Below, in pieces: positions 15,266 to 24,458 of a DNA stretch of 64,000 nucleotides. Both the position numbers and the translations under genes were made by a program. Position 1 is the stretch's first letter. Every line of letters starts with the position of its first letter. A model generated the notes under the pieces. It was not told the origin of the DNA. It did no database searches and saw nothing but the letters and a program-made list of their open reading frames with translations. This DNA is from Clostridia bacterium (GTDB taxonomy: Bacteria > Bacillota > Clostridia > Oscillospirales > CAG-272): contig JAFTUC010000027.1 of assembly GCA_017466445.1 (NCBI GenBank), positions 1 to 64,000 of the forward strand. The letters run 5' to 3'.

Positions 15266-17284
15266 ATGAAAGAACTTGAGATACTCGCTCCCGCAGGAGG
15301 GATGCCGCAGCTTATAGCCGCCGTGAGAAGCGGAGCGGATGCCGTATACGTCGGACTGAAAAAATTCAGCGCTCGCGCGAGTGCGGCGAATTTCACTCCC
15401 GAGGAGCTGAAGGAGGCAGTCGAATACTGCCACGCCTACGGAGTAAAGCTTCACGTCACGCTCAATACTATCATATACGAGAGCGAATACAGCGAGCTTT
15501 TCGATCAGATAGAGACTATCTGCGCCTCGGGTGCCGACGCGGTGATCGTTCAGGATCTTGCGGTCATGAAATACGTAAAAAGAGCCTGTTCCGATATCGA
15601 GCTTCACGCGTCCACGCAGATGGCGATACATAACGCAGAGGGTGCGAGAGAGGCGTACCGTCTCGGTTTTTCGAGAGTGGTCCTCGCAAGAGAGCTTTCT
15701 CTTGAGGAGATCCGTGATATACGGAAAAACACACCGCCCGAGCTCGAGCTTGAGGCGTTCGTTCACGGTGCGCTATGTATGAGTGCTTCGGGAAGGTGCG
15801 AGCTTTCGGCTATGCTCGGCGGACGAAGCGGTAACAGAGGTCGATGCGCTCAGCCCTGCCGACTCGATTTTTCGTGCGGAAGAATGAAGAGCTGCCTTTC
15901 ACTTAAGGATATGTCTCACGTTCAGATGATAAGGGAGCTTTCCGATGCGGGAGTTTGCTCTGTAAAGATCGAGGGAAGGATGAAGCGTCCCGAATACGTC
16001 GCATCGGCGGTAAACGCCTGCGTTGAGGCGCGTGATGGAAAAAATGCGGACATCGGATTTCTTCGCGATATCTTCTCCCGAAGCGGATTTACCGACGGCT
16101 ATCTGAAGGCAAGGCGCGACCGCGATATGTTCGGAGTTCGGACAAAGGAGGACGTCGAGGCATCAAAGGATCAGTTCTCAAGGGCGTCCGAGCTTTACCG
16201 CAGGGAAAGACAAAGAGTAACGGTCAGCGCAATTCTTACCGTAGGTAAAAGCAAAAGCAGCCTTCTCCTTTCCGACGGATGTTTTTTTGCGGAGTCGTCG
16301 GTAGAATTTGAAGCAGGCTCGGATCGTGCCATGGAGATCGGATACGTAAGGGAGCACCTGTCAAAGCTCGGAGGAACGCCGTTTGTTTCGGGCGACGTCA
16401 GGCTGGAAAATCCCGAGCGGCTCTCACTTCCTCCGTCAGTGATAAATTCTCTTCGCAGGGAAGCCGTCGGAAAGCTTTACGAGCTCAGGGCGAAAAGCGT
16501 AAAGCACGGATCTTCTTTAATAAAAGCGGATAAATACACCAAAAAAGCAGCGGATCATACCGAAATATACCTGAAAGCGCTTTGTTTCGATCAAATATCC
16601 GCGATTGCCTGCAAAGCAGATAAGGTAATACTTCCGATCGACGAAGTGATAAGAAGGGAAGCGGATATCCCGGACAGATCAAACCTCGCGTGCGAGATAC
16701 CGTCGCTGGTTTACGATTTTTCCCTGCTTGACTCCAAAATCGATAAGCTTAAGGAGATGGGAATAAACAGACTTCTTTGCGACAATATCGGCTCGGTCGC
16801 GTACGCAAGAGAAAAGGGCTTTGAGGTCATCGGCGGCTTCGGTCTCAATATCGTAAACTCCGATTCGCTTGACGAATACCGAAAAATGGGAGTTTCTGCG
16901 GCCGTTTTGTCCCCCGAGATATCGCAAAAGGACGCATCAAATATCAAAGGCGAGGTGAAGACCGGACTTTTCGCATACGGATATCTTCCTCTTATGCTTT
17001 TCCGTTCATGTCCCGTGCGTGCCGCTATCGGATGCGATGCCTGCGCAGAAAAGGGTGAGATAGTTGACAGATACGGTATAAAATTCAGAGTCTTGTGCCA
17101 CAAAAGGATATACAGCGAGCTTTTAAACAGTGTTCCGCACTATCTCGGAGATAAAAGGATATCGACCGATTTCGCGCTTCTTTCATTTACCACCGAGACA
17201 AGAGCGGAGTGCGAGAGCGTGCTTGACGCCTTTCTCTCGGGCGAAAAAATAAAAAAACGAACGACCGGTCTTTATAATCCCTGA
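15266..17284 (+). CDS. Peptidase U32 family protein (tRNA/rRNA hydroxylation-type)
   Basis: This 672-residue cytosolic protein of the U32 family opens with ELLAPAGG-like ELEILAPAGGMPQLIAAVRS and carries the U32 signature EAFVHGALCMSASGRC, then RSGNRGRCAQPCR. The Cys residues in this block ligate an iron-sulfur cluster in family members that hydroxylate RNA (TrhP for tRNA U34, RlhA for 23S rRNA C2501). The C-terminal part (from about residue 400) matches the longer U32 subgroup with a second barrel and another Cys set (FRSCPVRAAIGCDACAEKG). RNA hydroxylation is the likely role; protease activity is doubtful for the family. Complete. Confidence 0.88.
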   Translation: MKELEILAPAGGMPQLIAAVRSGADAVYVGLKKFSARASAANFTPEELKEAVEYCHAYGVKLHVTLNTIIYESEYSELFDQIETICASGADAVIVQDLAVMKYVKRACSDIELHASTQMAIHNAEGAREAYRLGFSRVVLARELSLEEIRDIRKNTPPELELEAFVHGALCMSASGRCELSAMLGGRSGNRGRCAQPCRLDFSCGRMKSCLSLKDMSHVQMIRELSDAGVCSVKIEGRMKRPEYVASAVNACVEARDGKNADIGFLRDIFSRSGFTDGYLKARRDRDMFGVRTKEDVEASKDQFSRASELYRRERQRVTVSAILTVGKSKSSLLLSDGCFFAESSVEFEAGSDRAMEIGYVREHLSKLGGTPFVSGDVRLENPERLSLPPSVINSLRREAVGKLYELRAKSVKHGSSLIKADKYTKKAADHTEIYLKALCFDQISAIACKADKVILPIDEVIRREADIPDRSNLACEIPSLVYDFSLLDSKIDKLKEMGINRLLCDNIGSVAYAREKGFEVIGGFGLNIVNSDSLDEYRKMGVSAAVLSPEISQKDASNIKGEVKTGLFAYGYLPLMLFRSCPVRAAIGCDACAEKGEIVDRYGIKFRVLCHKRIYSELLNSVPHYLGDKRISTDFALLSFTTETRAECESVLDAFLSGEKIKKRTTGLYNP

Positions 17285-17353
17285 TCCTCGAAAGTCATAT
17301 TCACAGGTGCTGTCTCATAGTATTTAAGTGTAAAAACTATCGGGCAAAGAACG

Positions 17354-18919
17354 GTGATAAACTTGCGAAGATCTGAAATATTTATAAAAAATACGCTCAT
17401 ACTCAGCATAACGGCTCTTCTTATGCGAGTTATGGGCGTTTATTTTAACGTCTATCTTTCGGATAAGCTCGGGACGGAGGGACTCGGACTTTTCACCCTT
17501 ACCCTAAGCGTCTACGGACTTGCGACCACGTTTGCCACGAGCGCTATAAATCTTACGGTTACGAGAATGGTCGCTGATGCAAGCGGTAGCGCAAGGCTCT
17601 GCGATATTGGACACGCAATGAAAAAAGCGACAGCCTACGCGCTCTTTTTCGGATTCGGCTCGGCGGCGGTGCTGATGGCACTGTCGTATCCGATATCGCG
17701 TTATATGCTCGGTGATATGAGGACTCTCGGCTCGGTCCGACTCCTTGCACTGACCCTTCCGTTTGTGGCGCTTTCCTCCGAGCTCGGCGGATATTTTACC
17801 GCGGTGAGGCGAGTGTCCAAAAATGCGTGGTCGCAGATACTTCAGCAGATATTTAAGGTGGCGCTTTCGGTGCTTGCACTCTCCGTTTTCTCTCCGAAAA
17901 CTGTCGGATCTGCGTGCGTGAGGGTAGTCCTTGTCTTTCTTGCATCCGAGATCATAGCCTTTCTGTGGCTTCTTGTCTTTTATTTTGTCGATATGCGAAA
18001 AAATTACCGCGGGTATAAGGGAAAGGAAAGTGAGGATCTTAAAAGGAAGATGCTTTCGATAGCGCTTCCGACCGCATTTACCTCCTATTTCAGATCGGCG
18101 CTTGTAACAGTAGAGCATCTTCTGATAACAAAAGGACTTCGAAAAAACGGACTTTCGCAGTCAAAGGCGGTGTCCGCATACGGAGTGATGCAGGCCAAGG
18201 CGCTTCCGACTATACTGTTCCCATACGCGTTTTTGACTCCGTTTTGCTCGCTTATAGTACCCGAAATAGCCGAAAAAAGAGCGGCGGGCGATACTGTCGG
18301 AATAAACAGGATAAGCGAAACGGTATGCAGATTCGTTCTCGCCTTCGGAATAGGAGGTGCCGGAATAGTCGCATGCTACTGCGGCGAGATAGGGAATATC
18401 ATATATTCGGACGGGGGCGCGGGGATATATATCGGAATGCTCGCACCCGTAATGCCGATAATGTTTATAGATACCGCAGTCGACAGTATACTTAAGGGGC
18501 TGAACGAGCAGCTTTATACAATGAAGGTCAATCTTTTCGATTCGCTTATGAGCGTGGGGATCGTGTTTTTGCTCGTCCCTAAGATCGGAATGCTCGGATA
18601 CGTCATAGAAATAATCTTTTGCGAGATCGTAAATACCGCGCTCAGTATATCGAGACTTATGAAGCTTACCTCTCCGAGAATACGTATTGTTAAATGGATA
18701 GCTCTCCCGATGATATCGATAAGTGCCTCGGTTTTCGTAAGCCGTGCCCTTCTGACTCTTTTCGGAATGCCGAGAGCGATCGGAGCACTTTCGCTGACAC
18801 TTCATATAACTCTCGGTGTTTTTGTGTATTCTATATTGCTCAGACTTCTTGGGTGTTATACTTTTCGTGAAATAGCAGATTTTTTCGGAAAAAGAAAGTA
18901 TATTCAAAAAAAGACTTGA
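17354..18919 (+). CDS. SpoVB/MurJ-type polysaccharide flippase (MATE/MOP superfamily)
   Basis: This membrane protein of about 521 residues has some 13-14 hydrophobic helices, typical of oligosaccharidyl-lipid flippases. The N-terminus (IKNTLILSITALLMRVMGVYFNVYLSDKLGTEGLG) and the motif AYGVMQAKALPTILFPYAFL match the SpoVB/YtgP group of Firmicutes. SpoVB is needed for spore cortex assembly in Bacillus; other members flip lipid-linked wall precursors. The start is GTG at 17354, or a TTG at 17363. The stop overlaps the promoter of the next gene. Which subgroup member this is cannot be decided. Confidence 0.85.
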   Translation: MINLRRSEIFIKNTLILSITALLMRVMGVYFNVYLSDKLGTEGLGLFTLTLSVYGLATTFATSAINLTVTRMVADASGSARLCDIGHAMKKATAYALFFGFGSAAVLMALSYPISRYMLGDMRTLGSVRLLALTLPFVALSSELGGYFTAVRRVSKNAWSQILQQIFKVALSVLALSVFSPKTVGSACVRVVLVFLASEIIAFLWLLVFYFVDMRKNYRGYKGKESEDLKRKMLSIALPTAFTSYFRSALVTVEHLLITKGLRKNGLSQSKAVSAYGVMQAKALPTILFPYAFLTPFCSLIVPEIAEKRAAGDTVGINRISETVCRFVLAFGIGGAGIVACYCGEIGNIIYSDGGAGIYIGMLAPVMPIMFIDTAVDSILKGLNEQLYTMKVNLFDSLMSVGIVFLLVPKIGMLGYVIEIIFCEIVNTALSISRLMKLTSPRIRIVKWIALPMISISASVFVSRALLTLFGMPRAIGALSLTLHITLGVFVYSILLRLLGCYTFREIADFFGKRKYIQKKT

Positions 18920-18944
18920 AATTTCTTCGGTTTAGTGGTAAAAT
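18916..18944 (+). promoter_or_regulatory. Promoter of the queT operon
   Basis: TTGAAA (18916-18921), a 17-nt spacer and TAAAAT (18939-18944), overlapping the stop codon of the flippase gene. Transcription from about 18951 would place the preQ1 element in the leader. Confidence 0.7.
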
Positions 18945-18979
18945 AACAGAATACCGAGAATATACGGCAGTGTATATCA

Positions 18980-19020
18980 GTGAGTTCGTAACCATCCTCA
19001 CTTAAAACAAAACTAAGGAG
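18980..19020 (+). promoter_or_regulatory. PreQ1-I riboswitch
   Basis: GTGAG (18980-18984), loop TTCGTAACCATC, CTCAC (18997-19001) and the A-rich tail TTAAAACAAAACTAAGGAG reproduce the preQ1-I architecture: a 5-bp P1, a 12-nt C-containing loop and an AAACTAAGG tail that forms the H-type pseudoknot and contains the SD. It is close to known examples upstream of queuosine genes (same AACTAAGG end). It lies directly before queT, so binding of preQ1 should hide the SD and repress translation. No independent terminator is visible, which favours translational control. Confidence 0.85.
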
Positions 19021-19030
19021 AAAAAAGAAT

Positions 19031-19561
19031 ATGTCAAAAAACAGAAAAAGAGTCACCTTCGTCGTCTATGCGGCACTGATCGCCGCGCTTTATTCGGTGC
19101 TGTCGTTTGTTTTCGCACCTATATCGGCGGGACCGGTGCAGGTGCGTATCGCGGAGGCACTCTGCATCCTTCCGTATTTTACGGCAGCGGCGATTCCGGG
19201 ACTCTTTGTCGGATGTATAATATCTAACTGCTTCGTTTCAGGTATGATATGGGCGGATATCGTGTTCGGCTCGCTTGCAACTCTTCTGGCGGCAATTCTT
19301 GCCTATGCACTGCGCAGATTAAAGTGTCTCGTTCCGCTTCCCGCGGTGATACTCAATGCACTCGTCGTTCCGCTCGTTTTAAAATACGGTTACGGCTTCG
19401 GAGATGCACTTTGGTTTATGGCACTTACAGTCGGGCTTGGGCAGATATGCGCCTGCTACGGACTCGGTCTGCCTCTGATCATCACACTTGAAAGATCTCG
19501 CATATTTGAGCGAAATATGAAAGATACGGAAAAGAAAACGAAAGGAAATCAAAATGGCTAA
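19031..19561 (+). CDS. queT: QueT, queuosine-precursor ECF transporter S component
   Basis: This 176-residue membrane protein has about six helices. The hallmark SAGPVQVRIAEALCILPYF lies after the first helix, followed by GLFVGCIISNC. QueT is the substrate-binding subunit that imports a queuosine precursor (preQ0, preQ1 or queuine) together with a shared energy-coupling module (EcfA/EcfA'/EcfT), which is not encoded in this window. The preQ1 riboswitch just upstream supports the assignment independently. The last 8 nt overlap the next S-component gene. A polar tail after the last helix is slightly longer than usual. Confidence 0.92.
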   Translation: MSKNRKRVTFVVYAALIAALYSVLSFVFAPISAGPVQVRIAEALCILPYFTAAAIPGLFVGCIISNCFVSGMIWADIVFGSLATLLAAILAYALRRLKCLVPLPAVILNALVVPLVLKYGYGFGDALWFMALTVGLGQICACYGLGLPLIITLERSRIFERNMKDTEKKTKGNQNG

Positions 19562-20168
19562 TCAAAAACAAACACATAAGGATAAGACCTATAAGCTCGT
19601 GCTTGCGTCGGTCATTACCGCGCTTATCATAATAATGGCGTTTACGCCGCTGGGATATCCTAAGATAGGACCGTTCAGTATAACCCTGCTTATGATCCCG
19701 GTCGCTATCGGCGCGATACTTTTGGGACCCGTATACGGAGCGTTTTTCGGATTTTTGTTCGGACTTACGAGCTTTTTGCAGTGCGTTTTCGCACTTGATC
19801 CGGTAGGAGCACTTTGTCTTAACGTAAATCCCTTCCTGACAGTGCTTTTCTGCATTCCTACAAGAATACTTGCGGGATTTTGTACCGGTCTGGTATTTAA
19901 GGTTCTTCATAAGAGCTCGAAGCTCATCTCCTACGTTATTGCTTCGGCATCGTCTGCGGTATTCAACACGCTTTTCTTCGTTCCGACCTTCGTTCTTTGC
20001 TTCGGATATAACGCAAAGGTGCTCGGACTTATGAATGTGTCAAACGCATTCGGAATCGTTACTGCTCTCGTTACGGTAAACGCTATAGTCGAGCTTGCGG
20101 TCTGCCTCATAGTCGGTGCGGCTATAAGTAAGGCTCTCTCCAAAATCGGAGAAAAGTATATAAAATAA
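19554..20168 (+). CDS. ECF transporter S component, substrate unknown
   Basis: This 204-residue protein has six predicted helices and the ECF S-component layout (PF12822-like): IITALIIIMAFTPLGYPKIG, then LLMIPVAIGAILLGPVYGAFFGFLFG. Such proteins bind a vitamin or vitamin-like compound and dock on the shared EcfT-EcfA module. The gene starts 8 nt before the end of queT and should be under the same preQ1 riboswitch, suggesting a second queuosine-related precursor or simply a linked vitamin; pantothenate- or folate-type binding cannot be excluded. Complete. Confidence 0.85.
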   Translation: MANQKQTHKDKTYKLVLASVITALIIIMAFTPLGYPKIGPFSITLLMIPVAIGAILLGPVYGAFFGFLFGLTSFLQCVFALDPVGALCLNVNPFLTVLFCIPTRILAGFCTGLVFKVLHKSSKLISYVIASASSAVFNTLFFVPTFVLCFGYNAKVLGLMNVSNAFGIVTALVTVNAIVELAVCLIVGAAISKALSKIGEKYIK

Positions 20169-20192
20169 AAAAATCAAGGAAAGGTCAGGCTT

Positions 20193-21806
20193 TTGGATAT
20201 GGAAAATAAAAGAAGATATTGGATAGGCGGCGCGTGGCCGTATGCAAATAATTCGCTCCACGTCGGACATCTTGCGGCACTTCTTCCGGGTGACGTTATC
20301 GCCCGCTACGGACGTCTTGCCGGATATGACGTTATCTACGTCTCGGGAACCGATAGCCACGGTACGCCCATAACAGAGCGAGCAAAGAGGGAAAAATGCA
20401 CTCCCGAATCAATCGCAGAGCACTATCACGAGGAATTTACCCGTGATTTTAACGATATGCTCTTTACGTATGATAAATATACCGCTACCTTTACCGATTA
20501 TCATAAGCACGAGGTACAGGAGATATTTAAGAAGATACGCGAGAACGGCTACCTTTTCGAGCAGCTTGAGGATCAAGACTACTGCGAGACCTGCGGACAG
20601 TTCCTTGCCGACCGTGAGCTTGAGGGAGAATGTCCCTCCTGCCATAAGATGACCAGAGGCGATCAGTGTGAGCACTGTACCGCTACCTTCGATGCCAAGG
20701 AGCTTACGAACAAGCGTTGCCGTACCTGCGGAAATGCTACCGTTATCCGCCAAAATAAGCACCTCGTATTTAAGCTTTCCGCATTTCAGGACAAGATTTC
20801 CGAGTTTGCAAAAGAGAACGAGGAGAACTGGAGATGGAACGCGGTCAACGAGACCAAGAAGTATATAACTCAGGGATTCCCCGACAGAGTCGCGACCCGT
20901 GATCTCAGCTGGGGTATCGAGGTTCCCTTCGAGGGATATGAGGATAAGAGGATTTACGTTTGGCTTGAGGCAGTTCTCGGATACTGTACCACATGTAAGG
21001 CGGTCTGTGAGGAGAGAGGTCTTGATTACGATAAGTTCATCTCAAAGGAGGGCGACATCCACGCGTACTTTATCCACGGCAAGGATAATATCCCCTTCCA
21101 TACTGTCATTTTCCCCGCGCTTCTTGCGGCGATAAGTGACGAGATCTGTCTGCCTACTCACATCGTTTCGAGCGAATATATGAATATGAACGATGAAAAG
21201 ATGTCCAAGTCGAAGGGCAATATTATATCTGTTCACTCGCTTGCCGAAAAATATCCCGCAGATGCGGTCAGATTCTATACGATACTCTTTAACCCCGAGC
21301 GCAGAGACGCAAACTTTGCGATTCCCGAGATGATCCAGACCTACAATAAATTCCTTGTCGGAGGATTTGGAAACTTCGTCAACCGTAACCTTTCCTTCAT
21401 CAAGAAGAAGTTTGACGGCGTCGTTCCCGCAGGTAAGGTCGATCCCGAGATCAAGGCGTACGTCGAAGGACTTTACGAGTCGATCGGAAGCAAGATCGAC
21501 GCGGGCGAGCTTCGCAGTGCGGCAGAGGAGATAGTTACCGTTATCCAGTACGCAAACAAGTACTACGATGACGCAAAGCCTTGGGTAGCCGCCAAGGAGG
21601 ATCCCGAGCTCTTCGGAAACATTACCGCAAACTGCATCTACCTTATGGCCAATATGGCAAATCTCTTTAACCCGATCATTCCTCAGGGAACCGAGATCCT
21701 TGCAAGAATGTTCGCTATCACCCCCGAGTGGAAGCCTGTCAAGATGCCCGAGACCTTTACTCTCGGCGAGATAGAGATGCTCTACAAGAGAATAGACGAG
21801 GAATAA
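20193..21806 (+). CDS. metG: Methionyl-tRNA synthetase
   Basis: This 537-residue class I synthetase charges tRNA-Met. It shows the HIGH-type motif HVGH (YANNSLHVGHLA), a zinc domain with paired CxxC knuckles (CETC, CPSC, CEHC, CRTC), the KMSKS loop (DEKMSKSKGN) and the anticodon-binding helical domain (VGGFGNFVNRNL). It ends after that domain and lacks the C-terminal Trbp111-like tRNA-binding domain found in many Firmicutes. A TTG at 20193 sits about 8 nt from AAGGAAAGG; the ATG two codons later is the alternative. No T-box leader is seen in the 24 nt after the S-component gene. Confidence 0.96.
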   Translation: MDMENKRRYWIGGAWPYANNSLHVGHLAALLPGDVIARYGRLAGYDVIYVSGTDSHGTPITERAKREKCTPESIAEHYHEEFTRDFNDMLFTYDKYTATFTDYHKHEVQEIFKKIRENGYLFEQLEDQDYCETCGQFLADRELEGECPSCHKMTRGDQCEHCTATFDAKELTNKRCRTCGNATVIRQNKHLVFKLSAFQDKISEFAKENEENWRWNAVNETKKYITQGFPDRVATRDLSWGIEVPFEGYEDKRIYVWLEAVLGYCTTCKAVCEERGLDYDKFISKEGDIHAYFIHGKDNIPFHTVIFPALLAAISDEICLPTHIVSSEYMNMNDEKMSKSKGNIISVHSLAEKYPADAVRFYTILFNPERRDANFAIPEMIQTYNKFLVGGFGNFVNRNLSFIKKKFDGVVPAGKVDPEIKAYVEGLYESIGSKIDAGELRSAAEEIVTVIQYANKYYDDAKPWVAAKEDPELFGNITANCIYLMANMANLFNPIIPQGTEILARMFAITPEWKPVKMPETFTLGEIEMLYKRIDEE

Positions 21807-21813
21807 AAGATCA

Positions 21814-21849
21814 GCAGCCTCAGGAAATTTCCTGAGGCTGCATTTTTAT
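21814..21849 (+). terminator. Terminator of metG (bidirectional)
   Basis: GCAGCCTCAGG at 21814-21824 and CCTGAGGCTGC at 21831-21841 form a perfect long stem followed by ATTTTTATTT. It lies between the convergent metG and AI-2E permease genes. Confidence 0.9.
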
Positions 21850-21856
21850 TTGGCTA

Positions 21857-23131
21857 TCAGTTTTTTTCTTCAGTGCCTTCGTCGTTGCTTTCGATATTTT
21901 CCTGCGGTGGCTGAGGATCTTTATCCGAGGTATGATCGGCGTGAAGCGCCGCTTCATGTGCTTCTCTTGCCTCGCGCTGTGCAACTCTGTTGTCTACCGT
22001 TTCCTTGATGAGAGTATATATGACGGCGAAGATCGGAACTCCGAAGAACATTCCGAAGAATCCGAACAGAGAGCTCATTACCATAATTGCTATCGTGATC
22101 CATACAGGTTTCAGACCGAGCGAATCGCCGAGTAGCTTGGGCTCAATGAAGTTAGAGTCGATAAGGGCAACGACTATGACCACGATAAGATAGGGAAGGA
22201 TCTGATGAGGCGCCGTGAGCAGAAGAATGAATCCGCAAATGAAGCCCGAAATGAGCGGTCCGAATACGGGGATCATATTCATAACTCCGCCGACAAGTGC
22301 GAGGATCTCGGCGTAATTTATTCCGATGATCTTGTAGATGATGTAGAGTATCACGCCGATAAGGAGCGAGTCGAATGCCTTTCCGCGCAGGAATTTGGCA
22401 AATTTTACGTCGATGTCCTCTATGATGTGCGCGGCAAAATCTCTTGTCCTCGGACGAAGGAATGCTTTTCCGAATCGGGAGATCTGCGAAATGAGCATCT
22501 CCTTGTAATAGAGAAAATATACCGCGAGGAACATGCCCATAAAAATGGTCTTTACCTCGTTGACAAAAGAGGATATGAATGCTATAATAAACGAGGATGC
22601 ATCCGATACGAGAGAGAGCATCGAGGAAAGCCCTTTAGTAAGAAGGTCTCCGAGATTTCCTTCGCTCTGCAGCACGGTTGTGTATATGCGGTCAAACAGA
22701 GCGGAGTTCTGCCTGAGATCCCGTATAAATGAGTCTGCCGAATTGTAATATCCCTTGAGAGTGCCTCCGAGACTGTTTATGTTTTTTATGATCTGCGGAG
22801 TAACAAACCATACGAAGACTGTTATTATCGCAAGAAAAACTATGACCGTGAGAAAGAGGGCAATAAGCTTTCTCACTACCGACTCTTTACGCTTCTTCTG
22901 TATGAACCCAAGCGCCCTGTGATTGAAAAAGTCCATAAGCGGGGCGAGAATGTAGGCTACTATCAGAGCATAGAAGAGAGTCTTGACTATCTGCGCTATT
23001 CCGTCCCAAAGCGAGCTCAGACCGACCGGATGGACGATTATGAAGTTCCAGCAAAGGATGGCAAAAAGTATGATAGTTGCCGAATAAAAGGCTATCGTGT
23101 TGTACTTTTTATTGTTGAACGATATCTTCAT
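21857..23131 (-). CDS. AI-2E family transporter (PerM/YtvI-like permease)
   Basis: This 424-residue membrane protein has about eight helices in the order typical of the AI-2E/PF01594 family. Signature stretches are LRGKAFDSLLIGVILYI, MNMIPVFGPLISGFICGFIL and LLGDSLGLKPVWITIAIM. Members export autoinducer-2, act as Na+/H+ antiporters or have unknown substrates; the assignment is to the family only. The C-terminus carries a polar, acidic cytosolic tail of about 50 residues (DKDPQPPQENIESNDEG). Complete, monocistronic and convergent with metG. Confidence 0.9.
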   Translation of the reverse strand: MKISFNNKKYNTIAFYSATIILFAILCWNFIIVHPVGLSSLWDGIAQIVKTLFYALIVAYILAPLMDFFNHRALGFIQKKRKESVVRKLIALFLTVIVFLAIITVFVWFVTPQIIKNINSLGGTLKGYYNSADSFIRDLRQNSALFDRIYTTVLQSEGNLGDLLTKGLSSMLSLVSDASSFIIAFISSFVNEVKTIFMGMFLAVYFLYYKEMLISQISRFGKAFLRPRTRDFAAHIIEDIDVKFAKFLRGKAFDSLLIGVILYIIYKIIGINYAEILALVGGVMNMIPVFGPLISGFICGFILLLTAPHQILPYLIVVIVVALIDSNFIEPKLLGDSLGLKPVWITIAIMVMSSLFGFFGMFFGVPIFAVIYTLIKETVDNRVAQREAREAHEAALHADHTSDKDPQPPQENIESNDEGTEEKN

Positions 23132-23266
23132 TTTAACGGTATACGGTTTCCTTTCACAAATTAACTTGATTAATTATACCGCACACCGACCGATATTTCA
23201 ATACGATCGACAAAAAATATAAAAAATGTTTACTTTTATGAATTTGCAAAGGAGGGCGACACTTAT

Positions 23267-24442
23267 ATGAATAACGAAAACGGGGCGGCGATGCCTGCAA
23301 GGGTCTCGCTTCGCAGATGCGAAAATTACTCACCCGAAGAGGTCGCACCCTGCGTAAAAGCGCTTTTTGACGAGATAGGATTTTCAGGCGATGAGGTAAA
23401 GGGCAAAAGGGTAGTAATAAAGCCGAATCTTGTCAGAAAAATGGATATAGAATCGGCGGGAACGACCAACCCCGCGATCGTAGAGGCGGTCGCGAGGCTC
23501 TGCTTTTCTATGGGGGCTGAGTCGGTAACTATTGCGGAAAGTCCGGCGGGAGCTTATACCGAGTCATCGATAAGCGCATCGTATAAGGTCGGACGTATGT
23601 CCGACGTCGCAGAGGCGTCGGGAGCTCTGCTTAACTTCGATCTTGGGGCGAGCAGAGTACCGTCAAGGGGTGCGGATAAGAACCGTACGTTCAATATCAT
23701 AGATCCGATAATAAACGCCGATGTCGTTATAAACGTGTGTAAGCTGAAGACACATAATCTTACGGGAATGAGCGGTGCAGTCAAAAACTTTTTCGGTGTC
23801 ATCCCGGGCACGGAAAAGCTCGAAATGCACGCACTTTATCCGAATCTTACCGATTTTTCCGCAATGATCTGCGATCTTTGCAGGACGGTATGCACGCTTT
23901 CGCCCGTTGTGAACGTTATAGATTCTGTGATCGCGATGGAGGGAAACGGTCCTACAAACGGAAGCCCGAAAAAGCTCGGATTTATAGGGGCGTCAAGAGA
24001 CCCGTTCGCACTTGACGAGGTCTGCTCGGAGATAATTTCCATGAAGGGCAGAGTCTCGGTTTGCGAGGAGGCGAAAAAGCGCGGATTTCTTCCCGATATA
24101 GAGCTTGTGGGAGTGTCTCCCTCGGAGCTTGTCTGTGAAAATTTCAAGCTTCCCGACAGCTCTGATAAGGCGCATAGCGGGATCACCGTTCTGTCTAAGC
24201 TCTTTGGAGGAAGGCTTATGGAAAGCCTCAGACCACGTCCTGTCATAGATAAGGAAAAATGTATCGGATGCGGTGAATGTAAACGCTCGTGCCCTGCGAA
24301 AACCATCGTTATGAAGAATAAAAGAGCGTATGTCAAGAAAAAGGACTGCATAAAATGCTTTTGCTGTCAGGAGCTATGTCCTAAGGATGCTGTTAAGGTC
24401 AAGAAAAATCCTCTTCTTGTATTTGCAAGATTTTTCACCTGA
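23267..24442 (+). CDS. DUF362 protein with C-terminal 2x[4Fe-4S] ferredoxin domain
   Basis: This 391-residue cytosolic protein has an N-terminal DUF362 domain (residues 10-300) with VVIKPNLVRK and the typical NVCKLKTHNLTGMSGAVKNF block. A bacterial ferredoxin domain follows (about 325-385) with CIGCGECKRSCP and CIKCFCCQELCP, each ligating a [4Fe-4S] cluster. DUF362 proteins are common in anaerobes; their electron partner and reaction are not established. AAAGGAGGG precedes the ATG. ispE starts 17 nt after the stop, so the two are probably co-transcribed. Confidence 0.92.
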   Translation: MNNENGAAMPARVSLRRCENYSPEEVAPCVKALFDEIGFSGDEVKGKRVVIKPNLVRKMDIESAGTTNPAIVEAVARLCFSMGAESVTIAESPAGAYTESSISASYKVGRMSDVAEASGALLNFDLGASRVPSRGADKNRTFNIIDPIINADVVINVCKLKTHNLTGMSGAVKNFFGVIPGTEKLEMHALYPNLTDFSAMICDLCRTVCTLSPVVNVIDSVIAMEGNGPTNGSPKKLGFIGASRDPFALDEVCSEIISMKGRVSVCEEAKKRGFLPDIELVGVSPSELVCENFKLPDSSDKAHSGITVLSKLFGGRLMESLRPRPVIDKEKCIGCGECKRSCPAKTIVMKNKRAYVKKKDCIKCFCCQELCPKDAVKVKKNPLLVFARFFT

Positions 24443-24458
24443 AATAAGGAGAATTTAT

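Noticed and set aside
20169-20192. T-box leader for metG
   Set aside because: Only 24 nt separate it from the S-component gene and no T-box sequence is present.
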